From positions 1-64,000 of the forward strand of contig JBBEWH010000045.1 of the NCBI GenBank assembly GCA_037414955.1: a stretch of DNA of 64,000 nt, given 5' to 3'. The position numbers were made by a program, and so were the translations under genes. Below are positions 33,940-42,213 of this stretch, in pieces. Position 1 is the first letter of the stretch, and each line of letters starts with the position of its first letter. This DNA comes from Phytohabitans sp037414955 (GTDB lineage: Bacteria > Actinomycetota > Actinomycetes > Mycobacteriales > Micromonosporaceae). The notes below the pieces were generated by a model. That model was given only the letters and a program-made list of their open reading frames with translations, was not told the origin of the DNA and searched no databases.

Positions 33940-36096
33940 TCAGGACGACGTGTGGGCGAGTTCGCGGTCGGGCCGCGGGGCGGGAGCGGCCTCGTGGATG
34001 CCGTAGCGGCGGTAGAAACTGCCCAGCGGGCCCGGTGCCCACCAGTTCCAGCGGCCCAGCAGGCGCATCGTGGCGGGCACCAGCAGCGCGCGGACCAGGG
34101 TGGCGTCGACCACGATGGCCACGATCATGCCGACGCCGATCAGCTTGACGAAGACCACGCCGCCGGTGGCGAAGCCGGCCACCACCACGATGAGCAGCAG
34201 CGCCGCCGCCGTGATGATCCGCCCGGTGTACTGCAAGCCGTGCGCCACCGACGCGGTGTTGTCGCCGGTGCGGTCCCACTCCTCGCGCACCCGGGACAGC
34301 AGGAAGACCTCGTAGTCGGTGGCCAGGCCGAACAGCACGGCCAGCATGAGGATCGGGCTGCTGGGCTCGATGAAGCCGGTCGGGGTGAAGCCGAGCAGAT
34401 CGGACAGGTGACCGTCCTGGAAGATCCAGACCACCACGCCGAAGGACGCCCCGATCGACACCAGGTTCATCAGCACCGCCTTGATCGGCAGCAGGACCGA
34501 CCCGAAGGCCAGGAACAGCAGCACCAGCGTCGCCGCCGCCATGATCAGCGCCATCCAGGGCAACCGCGAGCCGAGGCTGTGCAGGAGGTCCAGGTTCACC
34601 GCGGTGCGCCCGCCGACCAGCACCTCGGCCCCGGCCGGCGCGGGCAGGTCGCGGATGGCCCGCACCGCGTCCTCGGCCACGTCCCCGGTGGACTCGCCGG
34701 TGTAGGTGACGGACAGCAGCGTGGCGTCGCCGCGGTTGGCGCTCGCCTGGACCCCGGTGACGCCCGGGACCGCGCGCACCTGGTCGGCGAAGCCCTGCGC
34801 CTCGGCGGCCGGCGCGCCGGACACCAGCACGTCGATCGGGCCGGCCGCGCTGCCCGGGAAGTCGGCGGTGAGCCGGTCGGCGACCTCGCGCGCCTCGCTG
34901 CCGGCGGGCAGGACCCGCTCGTCGAAGCCGCCGAAGTCCATCCGCAGGGCGGGCGCCGCGAAGAGCGCGAGGACCGCGATCACCCCGACGACGTACAGCC
35001 AGGGGCGGCGCATGACGCTGTGCGCGACCCGCGCCCAGCCACGGCCTTCCGCGCCCCGGCCGCGCCGCCACGGCACCGGAACACGCAGCGCGTTCACCCG
35101 GGGGCCGAGCACGGCCAGCAGCGCGGGCAGCACGGTCAGGGCGCCGAGCATCGCCACCAGCACGGCGGCCATCCCGCCGAACGCCATGGACCGCAGGAAC
35201 ACCGGCGGGAAGATCAGGAGGCTGGCCAGCGCCAGCGTGATCGTGAGGCCGGAGACCAGGACGGTACGGCCGGCCGTGGTCATCGTGCGCTGGATGGCGG
35301 CCGGGGTGTCGTGGCCGGCCGCCAGCTCCTCGCGGAACCGGCTGACCACGAACAGCGCGTAGTCGATCGCCATGCCGAGCCCGATCAGGGTGATCACGTT
35401 GATCGCGAAGACCGAGACGTCGGTCGCCAGGCTGATCAACCGGACCGCCACGAACGCGCCGACGATCGCCAGGGCGCCGATCAGCAGCGGCATGCCGGCC
35501 GCCACCAGCCCACCGAAGATCAGCACGAGCAGCACCAGCAGTACCGGCATCGCGAGCGTCTCCGCCCGTACCAGATCCTTTTCGGTCTGTTCGTTGGTCT
35601 CGACCATGAGCGGCACGTTGCCGCCGGTCTCGGTCGTCAGGCCGGGCGCGTCCAGGGCGGGGCGCAGCTGCGCGTACGCCTTGTTCTTGGCGTCCTCGCC
35701 GGTGGCCCGCAGCTGGACCAGGGCGTAGGTGGCGTGCCGGTCGGTCGAGACCAGCGACGGCGCCTGGCTGTGGTACCAGCTGGTGACGCTCGCGACCTCG
35801 GCGCGCTGCCGCAGCGCGGCGAGCGTCGTGGTGGCCGGCTCGCGGAACGCGGGCTGGTCGACGGTGGCGGTGTCGCTGGAGTAGAGCACCAGCACGTCGA
35901 TCTCCTGGTTGCCCAGCTCGGCGGTGATCCGCTCGCGGGCCGTGCTGGACTCGCTGGCCGGGTCGTCGAACCCGCCGCTGGTCAGCGTGCCGAACACCCC
36001 GGCGCCCCAGGTGGCGCCCACCACGACGAGGACCAGGGCGGCCGCGAGCACGACCCACCGGAGCCGGACAACGGTCTTACCCCACCACGAAAACAT
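33940..36096 (-). CDS. MMPL-family RND transporter
   Basis: A 718-aa membrane protein with the MMPL/HAE2 layout: one helix, an extracytoplasmic loop of about 150 residues, five helices, then a repeat of the pattern. Proton-relay motifs appear in TM4 (GLGMAIDYALFVVSRFREEL) and TM10 (LFGLATDYEVFLLSRVREEW). Its Asp-Tyr pairs are typical. It is divergent from a TetR regulator with tandem operators between them, so it is probably a regulated lipid or drug exporter. Confidence 0.92.
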   Translation of the reverse strand: MFSWWGKTVVRLRWVVLAAALVLVVVGATWGAGVFGTLTSGGFDDPASESSTARERITAELGNQEIDVLVLYSSDTATVDQPAFREPATTTLAALRQRAEVASVTSWYHSQAPSLVSTDRHATYALVQLRATGEDAKNKAYAQLRPALDAPGLTTETGGNVPLMVETNEQTEKDLVRAETLAMPVLLVLLVLIFGGLVAAGMPLLIGALAIVGAFVAVRLISLATDVSVFAINVITLIGLGMAIDYALFVVSRFREELAAGHDTPAAIQRTMTTAGRTVLVSGLTITLALASLLIFPPVFLRSMAFGGMAAVLVAMLGALTVLPALLAVLGPRVNALRVPVPWRRGRGAEGRGWARVAHSVMRRPWLYVVGVIAVLALFAAPALRMDFGGFDERVLPAGSEAREVADRLTADFPGSAAGPIDVLVSGAPAAEAQGFADQVRAVPGVTGVQASANRGDATLLSVTYTGESTGDVAEDAVRAIRDLPAPAGAEVLVGGRTAVNLDLLHSLGSRLPWMALIMAAATLVLLFLAFGSVLLPIKAVLMNLVSIGASFGVVVWIFQDGHLSDLLGFTPTGFIEPSSPILMLAVLFGLATDYEVFLLSRVREEWDRTGDNTASVAHGLQYTGRIITAAALLLIVVVAGFATGGVVFVKLIGVGMIVAIVVDATLVRALLVPATMRLLGRWNWWAPGPLGSFYRRYGIHEAAPAPRPDRELAHTSS

Positions 36097-36134
36097 GCTG
36101 ACCCCGCTAGTCTCGGTGACAGTCGGTTAGACGT

Positions 36135-36168
36135 GTAAACGCTGTTTACTTTGGCAAACGGCGTTTGC
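36135..36168. promoter_or_regulatory. Tandem TetR-type operators
   Basis: Two perfect 6-3-6 palindromes: GTAAACGCTGTTTAC (36135-36149) and GCAAACGGCGTTTGC (36154-36168), 19 bp centre to centre, so nearly two helical turns apart. They lie between the MMPL gene and the TetR gene, and probably serve both. The shared half-site is G(T/C)AAAC. Confidence 0.75.
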
Positions 36169-36191
36169 GTGCGTCAAGGGGGTACACGGTT

Positions 36192-36899
36192 GTGAGTGCC
36201 TTATCACCCACCCGCCGGGAGCGGGTGCGCAGCGCCACCGTCGCGGAGATCAAGACGGGGGCCCGCCGCCTGCTGGTGGCCGGCGGGCCGCGCGCGATCT
36301 CGTTGCGCGCCATCGCGCGCGACATGGGGATGACGGCGCCCGCCATCTACCGGTACTTCCCCAGCCTGGAGGCGCTGATCACGGCGCTCGCCGAGGACCT
36401 CATGAACGAGCTGAGCGACGCCGTCGCCGGGGCCGCCGACGCGGCCGGTGACGATCCGGGACAGCAGCTCGCGGCGATGGCGCGGGCGTTCCGGCGGTGG
36501 GGCCTCGACAACCCCGTGGAGTTCGCGCTGATCTTCGGGGTGCCGGAGCCGGCGCTGGAGGAGTTCGAGCAGCAGTGCGGCCCGGACGATCCGGGTGCCC
36601 GCCTCGGCCGGCCCTACCTGACCGCGTTCCTGCGGCTCTGGGAGCGCGCGCCGTGGCCGACGCCGCCCCGCGAGCTCCTGGAGGAGCGGCTCCGCCCGCA
36701 GCTCGGGCCGCTCCGCGAGGGCCACGGCGACCTGCCGATCGAGGTCGCGTACACGTTCCTGTCCGGCTGGACGCGGCTCTACGGGCTGGTCGCGATGGAG
36801 GTGTTCCGCCAGCTGCGGTGGGCGGTCACCGAGCCGGAGGCGCTCTTCGAAACCGAGATCGTCACCTTCCTCCTCCAACTCGGCGTCACCCCCGATTAG
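36192..36899 (+). CDS. TetR-family transcriptional regulator
   Basis: A 235-aa regulator. The helix-turn-helix is AISLRAIARDMGMTAPAIYRYFPSLEALITAL (broken here at the family boundary), with a C-terminal TetR_C_13/33-like ligand domain. I chose the GTG at 36192 because AAGGGGG lies 9 nt ahead and the open frame further upstream covers the operator. It likely represses the divergent MMPL exporter and itself. The next gene starts 9 nt downstream and is probably cotranscribed. Confidence 0.9.
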   Translation: MSALSPTRRERVRSATVAEIKTGARRLLVAGGPRAISLRAIARDMGMTAPAIYRYFPSLEALITALAEDLMNELSDAVAGAADAAGDDPGQQLAAMARAFRRWGLDNPVEFALIFGVPEPALEEFEQQCGPDDPGARLGRPYLTAFLRLWERAPWPTPPRELLEERLRPQLGPLREGHGDLPIEVAYTFLSGWTRLYGLVAMEVFRQLRWAVTEPEALFETEIVTFLLQLGVTPD

Positions 36900-36908
36900 G
36901 CTCGGCGC

Positions 36909-38471
36909 ATGGTCCCCGCGCGTGCAGATGTCGTGATCGTCGGAGCTGGGCACAATGGGCTGGTCTCCGCCGTGCTGCTCGCGCGCGCCGGGCTCGACGT
37001 CGTGGTGCTGGAGGCCGCCGACGTGATCGGCGGCGCCACCCGCACCGAGCGACCGTTCCCGCGGGTGCCCGAGCTGCGCCACTCCACCGGGTCCTACCTG
37101 CTCGGCCTCATGCCCCCCGAGCTGCTCAAGCTGCTCGACGTCGACATCCCGGTGCTGCGCCGCGACCCGCACTACTTCCTGCCCACCCCCGGCGACCGTT
37201 ACCTGTTGTTCGGCAGCGACCGGGCCGCTACCCGCGCACAGCTGCTGGAGTTCTTCTCCCCCGCCGATCTGGCCGCCGACGACGCGCTCCAGGCGGAGCT
37301 GGCCGCGCTCCGCGACGACCTCGGGCCCGCCTGGCTCGCCGAGCCGCTGCCGGTCGAGGAGACCGCCGCACGATACATCCGGCCCGCGCTCCAGCAGACC
37401 TTCGTCGACCTGGTGCGCGGCTCGGTCGCCGACTACCTGGCGCGGTTCGAGTTCCGGTCCGAGCTGCTGGTGTCCATGTACGCGGTCACCGACGGCCTGT
37501 CCGGCCTCAACGCCGGCCCGGACGACCCCGGCACCGGGCACAACTTCCTGGTGCACAACATGTGCCGGCTCCCCGGAGCCGACGGCACCTGGATGATCGC
37601 CAAGGGCGGCATGGGCACCGTCTCCGCGACGTTCGCGGCCGCGGCGCGCGCCGCCGGGGCGCAGATCTTCGCGGGTACGCCGGTGCGGGCGATCACCGTG
37701 GACGGTGGCGCGACGTCCGGTGTGGAGCTCGCGGACGGCCGATCCGTCCGCGCCAGCGTGGTCCTGGGCGCCTGTGACCCGTACCGGCTTCTCGACCTGC
37801 TTCCCCCGGACGCGCGCCCCGCGGAGCTGGCCGCACGGATGGCCGCGGTCCGGCGGCCGGGCACCACGCTGAAGGTCAACCTCGCGCTGTCGGACCTGCC
37901 GCGGTTCTCCTGCCTACCAGAGGATTCGCCCAGCCCGTTCGGGTCGACCATCCACCTGCTGCCGGGATCCTCCGGCGGTGACGGGTCCGCGATGGCGGCG
38001 CTGCGCGGCATGTGGGCCGACGTGGTCGCCGGGCGGCTGCCGGCCGAGCCGACCATCGAGTGGTACGTGCACACCACAGTGGACCCGTCGTTGCGGGATC
38101 CGGCCGGGCACCACTCGTCGGCGCTGTTCGTGCAGTCGGTGCCCTACGCGCTCGACGGCGCCGACTGGTCCACCGTGCTCGACTCCTATGTGGAGAAGCT
38201 GCTGGCGATCTGCGACCGATACGCGCCGGGCACCTCGGCGCTGGTCGCCGACGCGGTGCCGCTGACGCCACCGGGCATCGAGGCGCACTTCGGCATCACC
38301 GGTGGCCACATCCACCACGTCGACAACACGGTGTCCTTCACCGACCGGATGCCGTACGCGACCGGCGTGCCCGGGGTCTACGCGGGCAGCGCCGGGTGCT
38401 TCCCGGGCGGCAGCGTGATCGGCGCCGCCGGCCACAACGCCGCGCACCGCATCCTCCGCGACCTTTCATGA
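36909..38471 (+). CDS. FAD-dependent amine oxidase/phytoene-desaturase-like protein (PYROXD2-like)
   Basis: A 520-aa flavoprotein. The FAD fold is DVVIVGAGHNGLVSAVLLARAG, followed by GGATRTE, HNMCRLPGADGTWMIAKGGMG and the C-terminal VPGVYAGSAGCFPGGSVIGAAGHNAA. It resembles the NAD(P)/FAD oxidoreductases near CrtI and PYROXD2. No carotenoid genes are adjacent. Linked to a TetR regulator, it may act on a lipid or be a detox enzyme. The stop TGA is part of repeat A13. Confidence 0.85.
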   Translation: MVPARADVVIVGAGHNGLVSAVLLARAGLDVVVLEAADVIGGATRTERPFPRVPELRHSTGSYLLGLMPPELLKLLDVDIPVLRRDPHYFLPTPGDRYLLFGSDRAATRAQLLEFFSPADLAADDALQAELAALRDDLGPAWLAEPLPVEETAARYIRPALQQTFVDLVRGSVADYLARFEFRSELLVSMYAVTDGLSGLNAGPDDPGTGHNFLVHNMCRLPGADGTWMIAKGGMGTVSATFAAAARAAGAQIFAGTPVRAITVDGGATSGVELADGRSVRASVVLGACDPYRLLDLLPPDARPAELAARMAAVRRPGTTLKVNLALSDLPRFSCLPEDSPSPFGSTIHLLPGSSGGDGSAMAALRGMWADVVAGRLPAEPTIEWYVHTTVDPSLRDPAGHHSSALFVQSVPYALDGADWSTVLDSYVEKLLAICDRYAPGTSALVADAVPLTPPGIEAHFGITGGHIHHVDNTVSFTDRMPYATGVPGVYAGSAGCFPGGSVIGAAGHNAAHRILRDLS

Positions 38472-38511
38472 TCAAGGCGTCCCTCACGTCGTTATAGCGA
38501 CGTGGGGGGGG
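38467..38511. repeat. Family A palindromic element with decayed right arm (A13)
   Basis: Left arm CATGATCAAGGCGTCCCTC is intact. The right part is CGACGTGGGGGGG-like and then unrelated. It lies at a convergent junction and gives stop codons to both flanking genes. Confidence 0.82.
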
Positions 38512-39323
38512 CCGGGGTTGGTGGGGGGGTTGTTGGGCTGCCCGAAGCGGATGAGCTGGAAGCCCTCGCGGTAGAGCTCCTCGGGCAGGCCGAAGAGGTC
38601 GCCCACCCAGAACACCGCGTCGAAGAACCAGCCGCCGATCGTCGGGTGCCACAGCAGCGCGAACAGCAGGATGAACCCGTACGGCGCGAGCACGTCGTAG
38701 GCGCGCCGCCACTGGTAGGGCAGCCACGGGTGGAGCATGTTGCCGCCGTCCAGCCCCGGTGCCGGCATCAGGTTCAGCACGGTCGCGGTGAGCTGGAGGA
38801 ACGCCAGCAGCGCCACCCCGGCCCAGAACTCCGGGTGCGCGGTCCCGTCGACGCCCACCACGAACGGCACCACCAGCAGCAGCACGCACAGCAGGTTGAC
38901 CGCCGGCCCGGCGAGGCTGACCAGCGTGTGCCGCAGCCGCCCGGGGATCTGGTGGTGATCCACCCACACCGCGCCGCCGGGGAGGCCGATGCCGCCGAGC
39001 AGCACCACCACGACCGGCAGGACGATCGACAGCAGCGGGTGACTGTACTTGAGCGGGTTGAGCTTCAGGTAGCCCCGGTGCGCCACCCCGACGTCGCCGA
39101 AGCGGAACGCGACCAGCGCGTGCGCGTACTCATGCAGGCACAGCGAGACCAGCCAGCCCGAGACCACGAACAGGAAGACGTCGAACCGCACGTTTCCGAA
39201 CTCGGCCCAGGCCATCCCGCCGCTGGTCACGAACAGCGCGACCAGGCACAGGAACACGGCGCTCGGGCGGAACGCGTCCTTGGGGACGCCGACGACCAGG
39301 TTTCCCCGGCGGTCGGAGCTCAT
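38484..39323 (-). CDS. M50-family membrane zinc metalloprotease
   Basis: A 279-aa site-2-protease-like protein without a PDZ domain. HEYAH (about residue 64) is the zinc motif and NLMPAPGLDGGN holds the third ligand. There are about five to six helices. The ATG overlaps the upstream small gene by ATGA. The C-terminal PPHVAITT is read from repeat A13. Targets unknown. Confidence 0.87.
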   Translation of the reverse strand: MSSDRRGNLVVGVPKDAFRPSAVFLCLVALFVTSGGMAWAEFGNVRFDVFLFVVSGWLVSLCLHEYAHALVAFRFGDVGVAHRGYLKLNPLKYSHPLLSIVLPVVVVLLGGIGLPGGAVWVDHHQIPGRLRHTLVSLAGPAVNLLCVLLLVVPFVVGVDGTAHPEFWAGVALLAFLQLTATVLNLMPAPGLDGGNMLHPWLPYQWRRAYDVLAPYGFILLFALLWHPTIGGWFFDAVFWVGDLFGLPEELYREGFQLIRFGQPNNPPTNPGPPHVAITT

Positions 39324-39520
39324 TCCGCCCCCGGCAACAGGCTCATCTTGTACTCCACCCGGTCATCGTCGAGCAGCACCACCGACGTCACGCCGGAGGC
39401 CGCCAGCTCCCGCCAGGTCTGGCCGATCCAGGACTCGGCGTCGGCCTGGCTGCCGAACACCTCGGCGGGCCCGGCTACTTCCCGACCGTCCGTGCCCTCG
39501 TACCGCCAGCTCCACGGCAT
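39320..39520 (-). CDS. Small conserved-looking hypothetical protein (66 aa)
   Basis: MPWSWRYEGTDGREV at the start, with a central SQADAESWIGQTWRELAASG and VVLLDDDRVEYKMSL near the end. AAGGGG is 7 nt ahead of the ATG at 39520; the frame is open a little further. The ATGA overlap with the M50 protease gene and normal codon use support it as real. Function unknown. Confidence 0.75.
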   Translation of the reverse strand: MPWSWRYEGTDGREVAGPAEVFGSQADAESWIGQTWRELAASGVTSVVLLDDDRVEYKMSLLPGAE

Positions 39521-39591
39521 ATCGCGCCCCTTCCGAACCCTAGAAAGCAACCCCCGCCAGCGTAGTGGGATGGGCGGCTTAAGGTTTGGTC

Positions 39592-41295
39592 ATGTCCTCT
39601 GAGGGGTGGCGCACCGTCCTGGTGCTCGGTGGCATCCGGTCCGGCAAGTCCGGGTTCGCGGAGTCTCTGGTAGGCGACGAGAAGACTGTCCGATATGTCG
39701 CTACCGGTACGGTTGGCGAGGACGATCCGGAATGGGCCGAGCGCATCGAGGCCCACCGCCAGCGCCGGCCCGAGGCGTGGACGACCGATGAGATCGGCGC
39801 CGAGCCCGGCCGGCTCGCCGAGCTGGTCTCCGCCGCCGGCCCCGACGAGACGCTGCTGGTCGACGATCTGGGTGGCTGGGTCACCGCGCTGCTCGACGGC
39901 GCCACCGGCGGCGACGAGATCTCCGACGCCGCGGTCACCGAGCTGGCCGGCGCGCTCGCCGACTGCCGCGCGCGGGTGATCGTGGTGAGCCCCGAGGTCG
40001 GGCTGTCACTGGTGCCGACGACCGCGGTGGGGCGGGCGTTCGCGGACACGGTGGGCACCGCCAACCGCGCGGTCGCGGAGGCGTGCGACGCGGTGGTCCT
40101 GGTCGTCGCCGGCCAGCCGACCTGGCTGAAGCACCAGGTGGCGAAGCCGCGCGAGGAGCCGCTGCCCGAGGTGCTGACCCCGACGGCGCCGGCGACGCCG
40201 GTCCCCGCCGCCCCGGCCGCACCGACGGCACCGGTGCCCGCCCCGGCGGCCAGCGACGCGCTCAGCTCGCCGACCATGGTGCTCCCCATGGTCGCGACCG
40301 GGCTGGTCATCCAGCCCAACATGGACCTGCCGATGCCGGACGAGTACGCCGGTCCGGCGGCCACCGACCGGCTCGCCACGCTCGACGTGCCCGGCGCGGG
40401 GCTCGGCGCGCTGGACCGGGTCGTCGCGTTCGCCGCCGCCACCCAGGGCACCAGCACCCCGGCGCCGTGGCAGGCGGTACGCGTACTCCTGCTGCACGGT
40501 GACCACGACGGCGGTGCCGCGGAAGGCGAGCCGGCCGGTGAGTCCGCCCGCCGCGCCGACCAGGCCCGGGCCGGCGAGGGTGCGCTCGCGCGCCTCGCCG
40601 CGGCCGCCGGCGCCACCCTCCAGGTGGTCGACGCGCCCACCGCGGCGCCCATCGAGCACGGCCCGGCGCTCACCGTCGACGCCGTGGAGGCCGCGCTGCG
40701 GCGCGGGTGGCGGCTGGCGGAGGAGGCCGTCGACAGCGGCGTCGACGTGATCGTGCTGGCGTCGTGCGGCATCGGCACCGAGGCGGCCGCCGCGGCCGTG
40801 CTCGCGGCCACCGCGGGCGCCGAACCAGCCGCGGTGCTCAGCCGGGTCGTCGCGCCCGGCGGCCGGCTGGACGACCTGGCCTGGATGCGCCGCTGCGCCG
40901 CCGTGCGCGACGCCATGCACCGCACCCGCGACGAGCCGCGCGGCCCCAAGGACGTGCTCGCCGAACTGGGCGGCGGCGACATCGCGATCGCCACCGGCGT
41001 GCTGCTCGGCGCCACGGCGCGCCGCACGCCGGTGCTGCTCGACGGGCCGGTCGGCGTGGCCGCCGGCCTGGTCAGCCGCGACCTCGCCGGGCAGGCCCGG
41101 CACTGGTGCCTGCTGCCCGACCACGGCGGGCAGCCGGCCGTGCGGCTCGGCGCCGACGTGCTCGGCCTCACCCCCGTGCTCGACCTGCGGCTCGACCTCG
41201 GCGAGGGCGCCACGGCGCTGGCCGCCCTGCCGCTGCTGCGCACGTCGCTCGCGCTGGCCAGCGGCCTGCCCGCACACCCGGAGCTCGATGCGTGA
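39592..41295 (+). CDS. cobUT: Fused adenosylcobinamide kinase (CobU) and nicotinate-nucleotide:DMB phosphoribosyltransferase (CobT)
   Basis: A 567-aa protein. Residues 1-185 are CobU/CobP (P-loop VLGGIRSGKSGFAE, TGTVGEDDPEW, guanylation-site-like EAHRQRRPEAW). A Pro/Ala-rich linker of about 60 residues follows. Residues about 245-567 are CobT-like, ending DLRLDLGEGATALAALPLL with the catalytic-type Glu. The CobT GDHG motif reads GDHDG, so its activity deserves care. I chose the ATG at 39592 (AAGG 8 nt ahead) over the TTG at 39586. It forms the nucleotide-loop assembly branch of B12 synthesis with cobS. I saw no cobalamin riboswitch upstream. Confidence 0.88.
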   Translation: MSSEGWRTVLVLGGIRSGKSGFAESLVGDEKTVRYVATGTVGEDDPEWAERIEAHRQRRPEAWTTDEIGAEPGRLAELVSAAGPDETLLVDDLGGWVTALLDGATGGDEISDAAVTELAGALADCRARVIVVSPEVGLSLVPTTAVGRAFADTVGTANRAVAEACDAVVLVVAGQPTWLKHQVAKPREEPLPEVLTPTAPATPVPAAPAAPTAPVPAPAASDALSSPTMVLPMVATGLVIQPNMDLPMPDEYAGPAATDRLATLDVPGAGLGALDRVVAFAAATQGTSTPAPWQAVRVLLLHGDHDGGAAEGEPAGESARRADQARAGEGALARLAAAAGATLQVVDAPTAAPIEHGPALTVDAVEAALRRGWRLAEEAVDSGVDVIVLASCGIGTEAAAAAVLAATAGAEPAAVLSRVVAPGGRLDDLAWMRRCAAVRDAMHRTRDEPRGPKDVLAELGGGDIAIATGVLLGATARRTPVLLDGPVGVAAGLVSRDLAGQARHWCLLPDHGGQPAVRLGADVLGLTPVLDLRLDLGEGATALAALPLLRTSLALASGLPAHPELDA

Positions 41296-41299
41296 CCCC

Positions 41300-41355
41300 C
41301 ATGATCAAGGCGTCCCTCAAGTCGCTCTAACGACGTCAGGGACGCCTTGATCATG
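41300..41355. repeat. Family A palindromic element (A14)
   Basis: Tandem plus-strand junction between cobUT and cobS. Inner arms CTCAAGTCG / CGACGTCAG. Its right end supplies the cobS ATG (41353-41355), so element and gene are joined. Confidence 0.95.
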
Positions 41356-42108
41356 GCGTTTGTCGACGGGCTTCGGCTGGCCGTCACCACGTTCACCGTG
41401 GTGCCGGTCCGGCCGGGCCGGGTGGACCGGCGCGCCGCCGCGGTCGCCATGTCGCTGGCCGCGGCCGTGGGCGCCGCGCTGGGCCTGGCGCTCGGCGCCG
41501 TCCTCATCGGACTCTTCGAGCTGGGTACGCCGCCACTCGTCGCCGGCGGCGTGACGGTCACGCTCGCCGCGCTGCTCACCCGCGGGTTGCACCTCGACGG
41601 CCTCGCCGACACGATGGACGGCCTCGGCTCCTACCGCACCGGCGACGCGGCCCTCGCGGTGATGAGGAAGCCGGACGTGGGGCCGTTCGGAGTCGCCGCG
41701 CTCGTGCTGGCGTTGCTCGTGCAGGCGGCCGCGCTCGCCGGTCTCGCCGACCGGGGTGGGGTCGCGGCGCTCGCCACCGTCGGCACCGCCACGGCAGCCG
41801 GGCGGCTCGCCGCGACCTGGGCGTGCCGGCGCGGCGTACCCGCGGCGCGCCCGGACGGCCTGGGCGCGCTCGTCGCGGGGACCGTGGGGCGCGCACCGCT
41901 CGCGGTGGCCACGGCCGCCGTCGTGGTCCTGGCGGTGCCGGCGGTGCCGGACCGCCCCTGGCAGGGGCCGGCCGCCGTCCTCCTGGCGCTCGCCGCCGCG
42001 CTGCTGTTCACCCGGCACGCGGTACGCCGGTTCGGCGGCATCACCGGCGACGTCCTAGGCGCGGCAATCGAACTCACCACCACCCTGACCTACGTAGCCC
42101 TCTCATGA
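41353..42108 (+). CDS. cobS: Adenosylcobinamide-GDP ribazoletransferase (cobalamin synthase)
   Basis: A 251-aa CobS with about six to seven helices and the hallmark RGLHLDGLADTMDGLGS (metal-binding Asp residues). It joins adenosylcobinamide-GDP with alpha-ribazole phosphate. No start exists past the repeat that keeps the conserved MAFVDGLRLAVTTFT opening: the ATG at 41353 is the last triplet of A14, and a TTG at 41347 lies 4 nt after AGGGA within the element. The stop TGA at the other end is given by repeat A15. So both ends of this gene lie in family A elements. Confidence 0.93.
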   Translation: MAFVDGLRLAVTTFTVVPVRPGRVDRRAAAVAMSLAAAVGAALGLALGAVLIGLFELGTPPLVAGGVTVTLAALLTRGLHLDGLADTMDGLGSYRTGDAALAVMRKPDVGPFGVAALVLALLVQAAALAGLADRGGVAALATVGTATAAGRLAATWACRRGVPAARPDGLGALVAGTVGRAPLAVATAAVVVLAVPAVPDRPWQGPAAVLLALAAALLFTRHAVRRFGGITGDVLGAAIELTTTLTYVALS

Positions 42109-42159
42109 TCAAGGCGTCCTTCAAGTAGTTCTAACTACCTGAAGGACGCCTTGATCATG
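42104..42159. repeat. Family A palindromic element (A15)
   Basis: Tandem junction. Inner arms TTCAAGTAG / CTACCTGAA. Its TCATGA edge contains the cobS stop. Confidence 0.95.
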
Positions 42160-42213
42160 AGAGCTGGTCGCGGGGGCAGTGGGTGAGGGCTTCGCAGGAG
42201 TAACGTCGCAAGC

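Noticed and set aside
39521..39591. Cobalamin riboswitch before cobUT
   Set aside because: The gap is 71 bp and lacks a recognisable B12-box.
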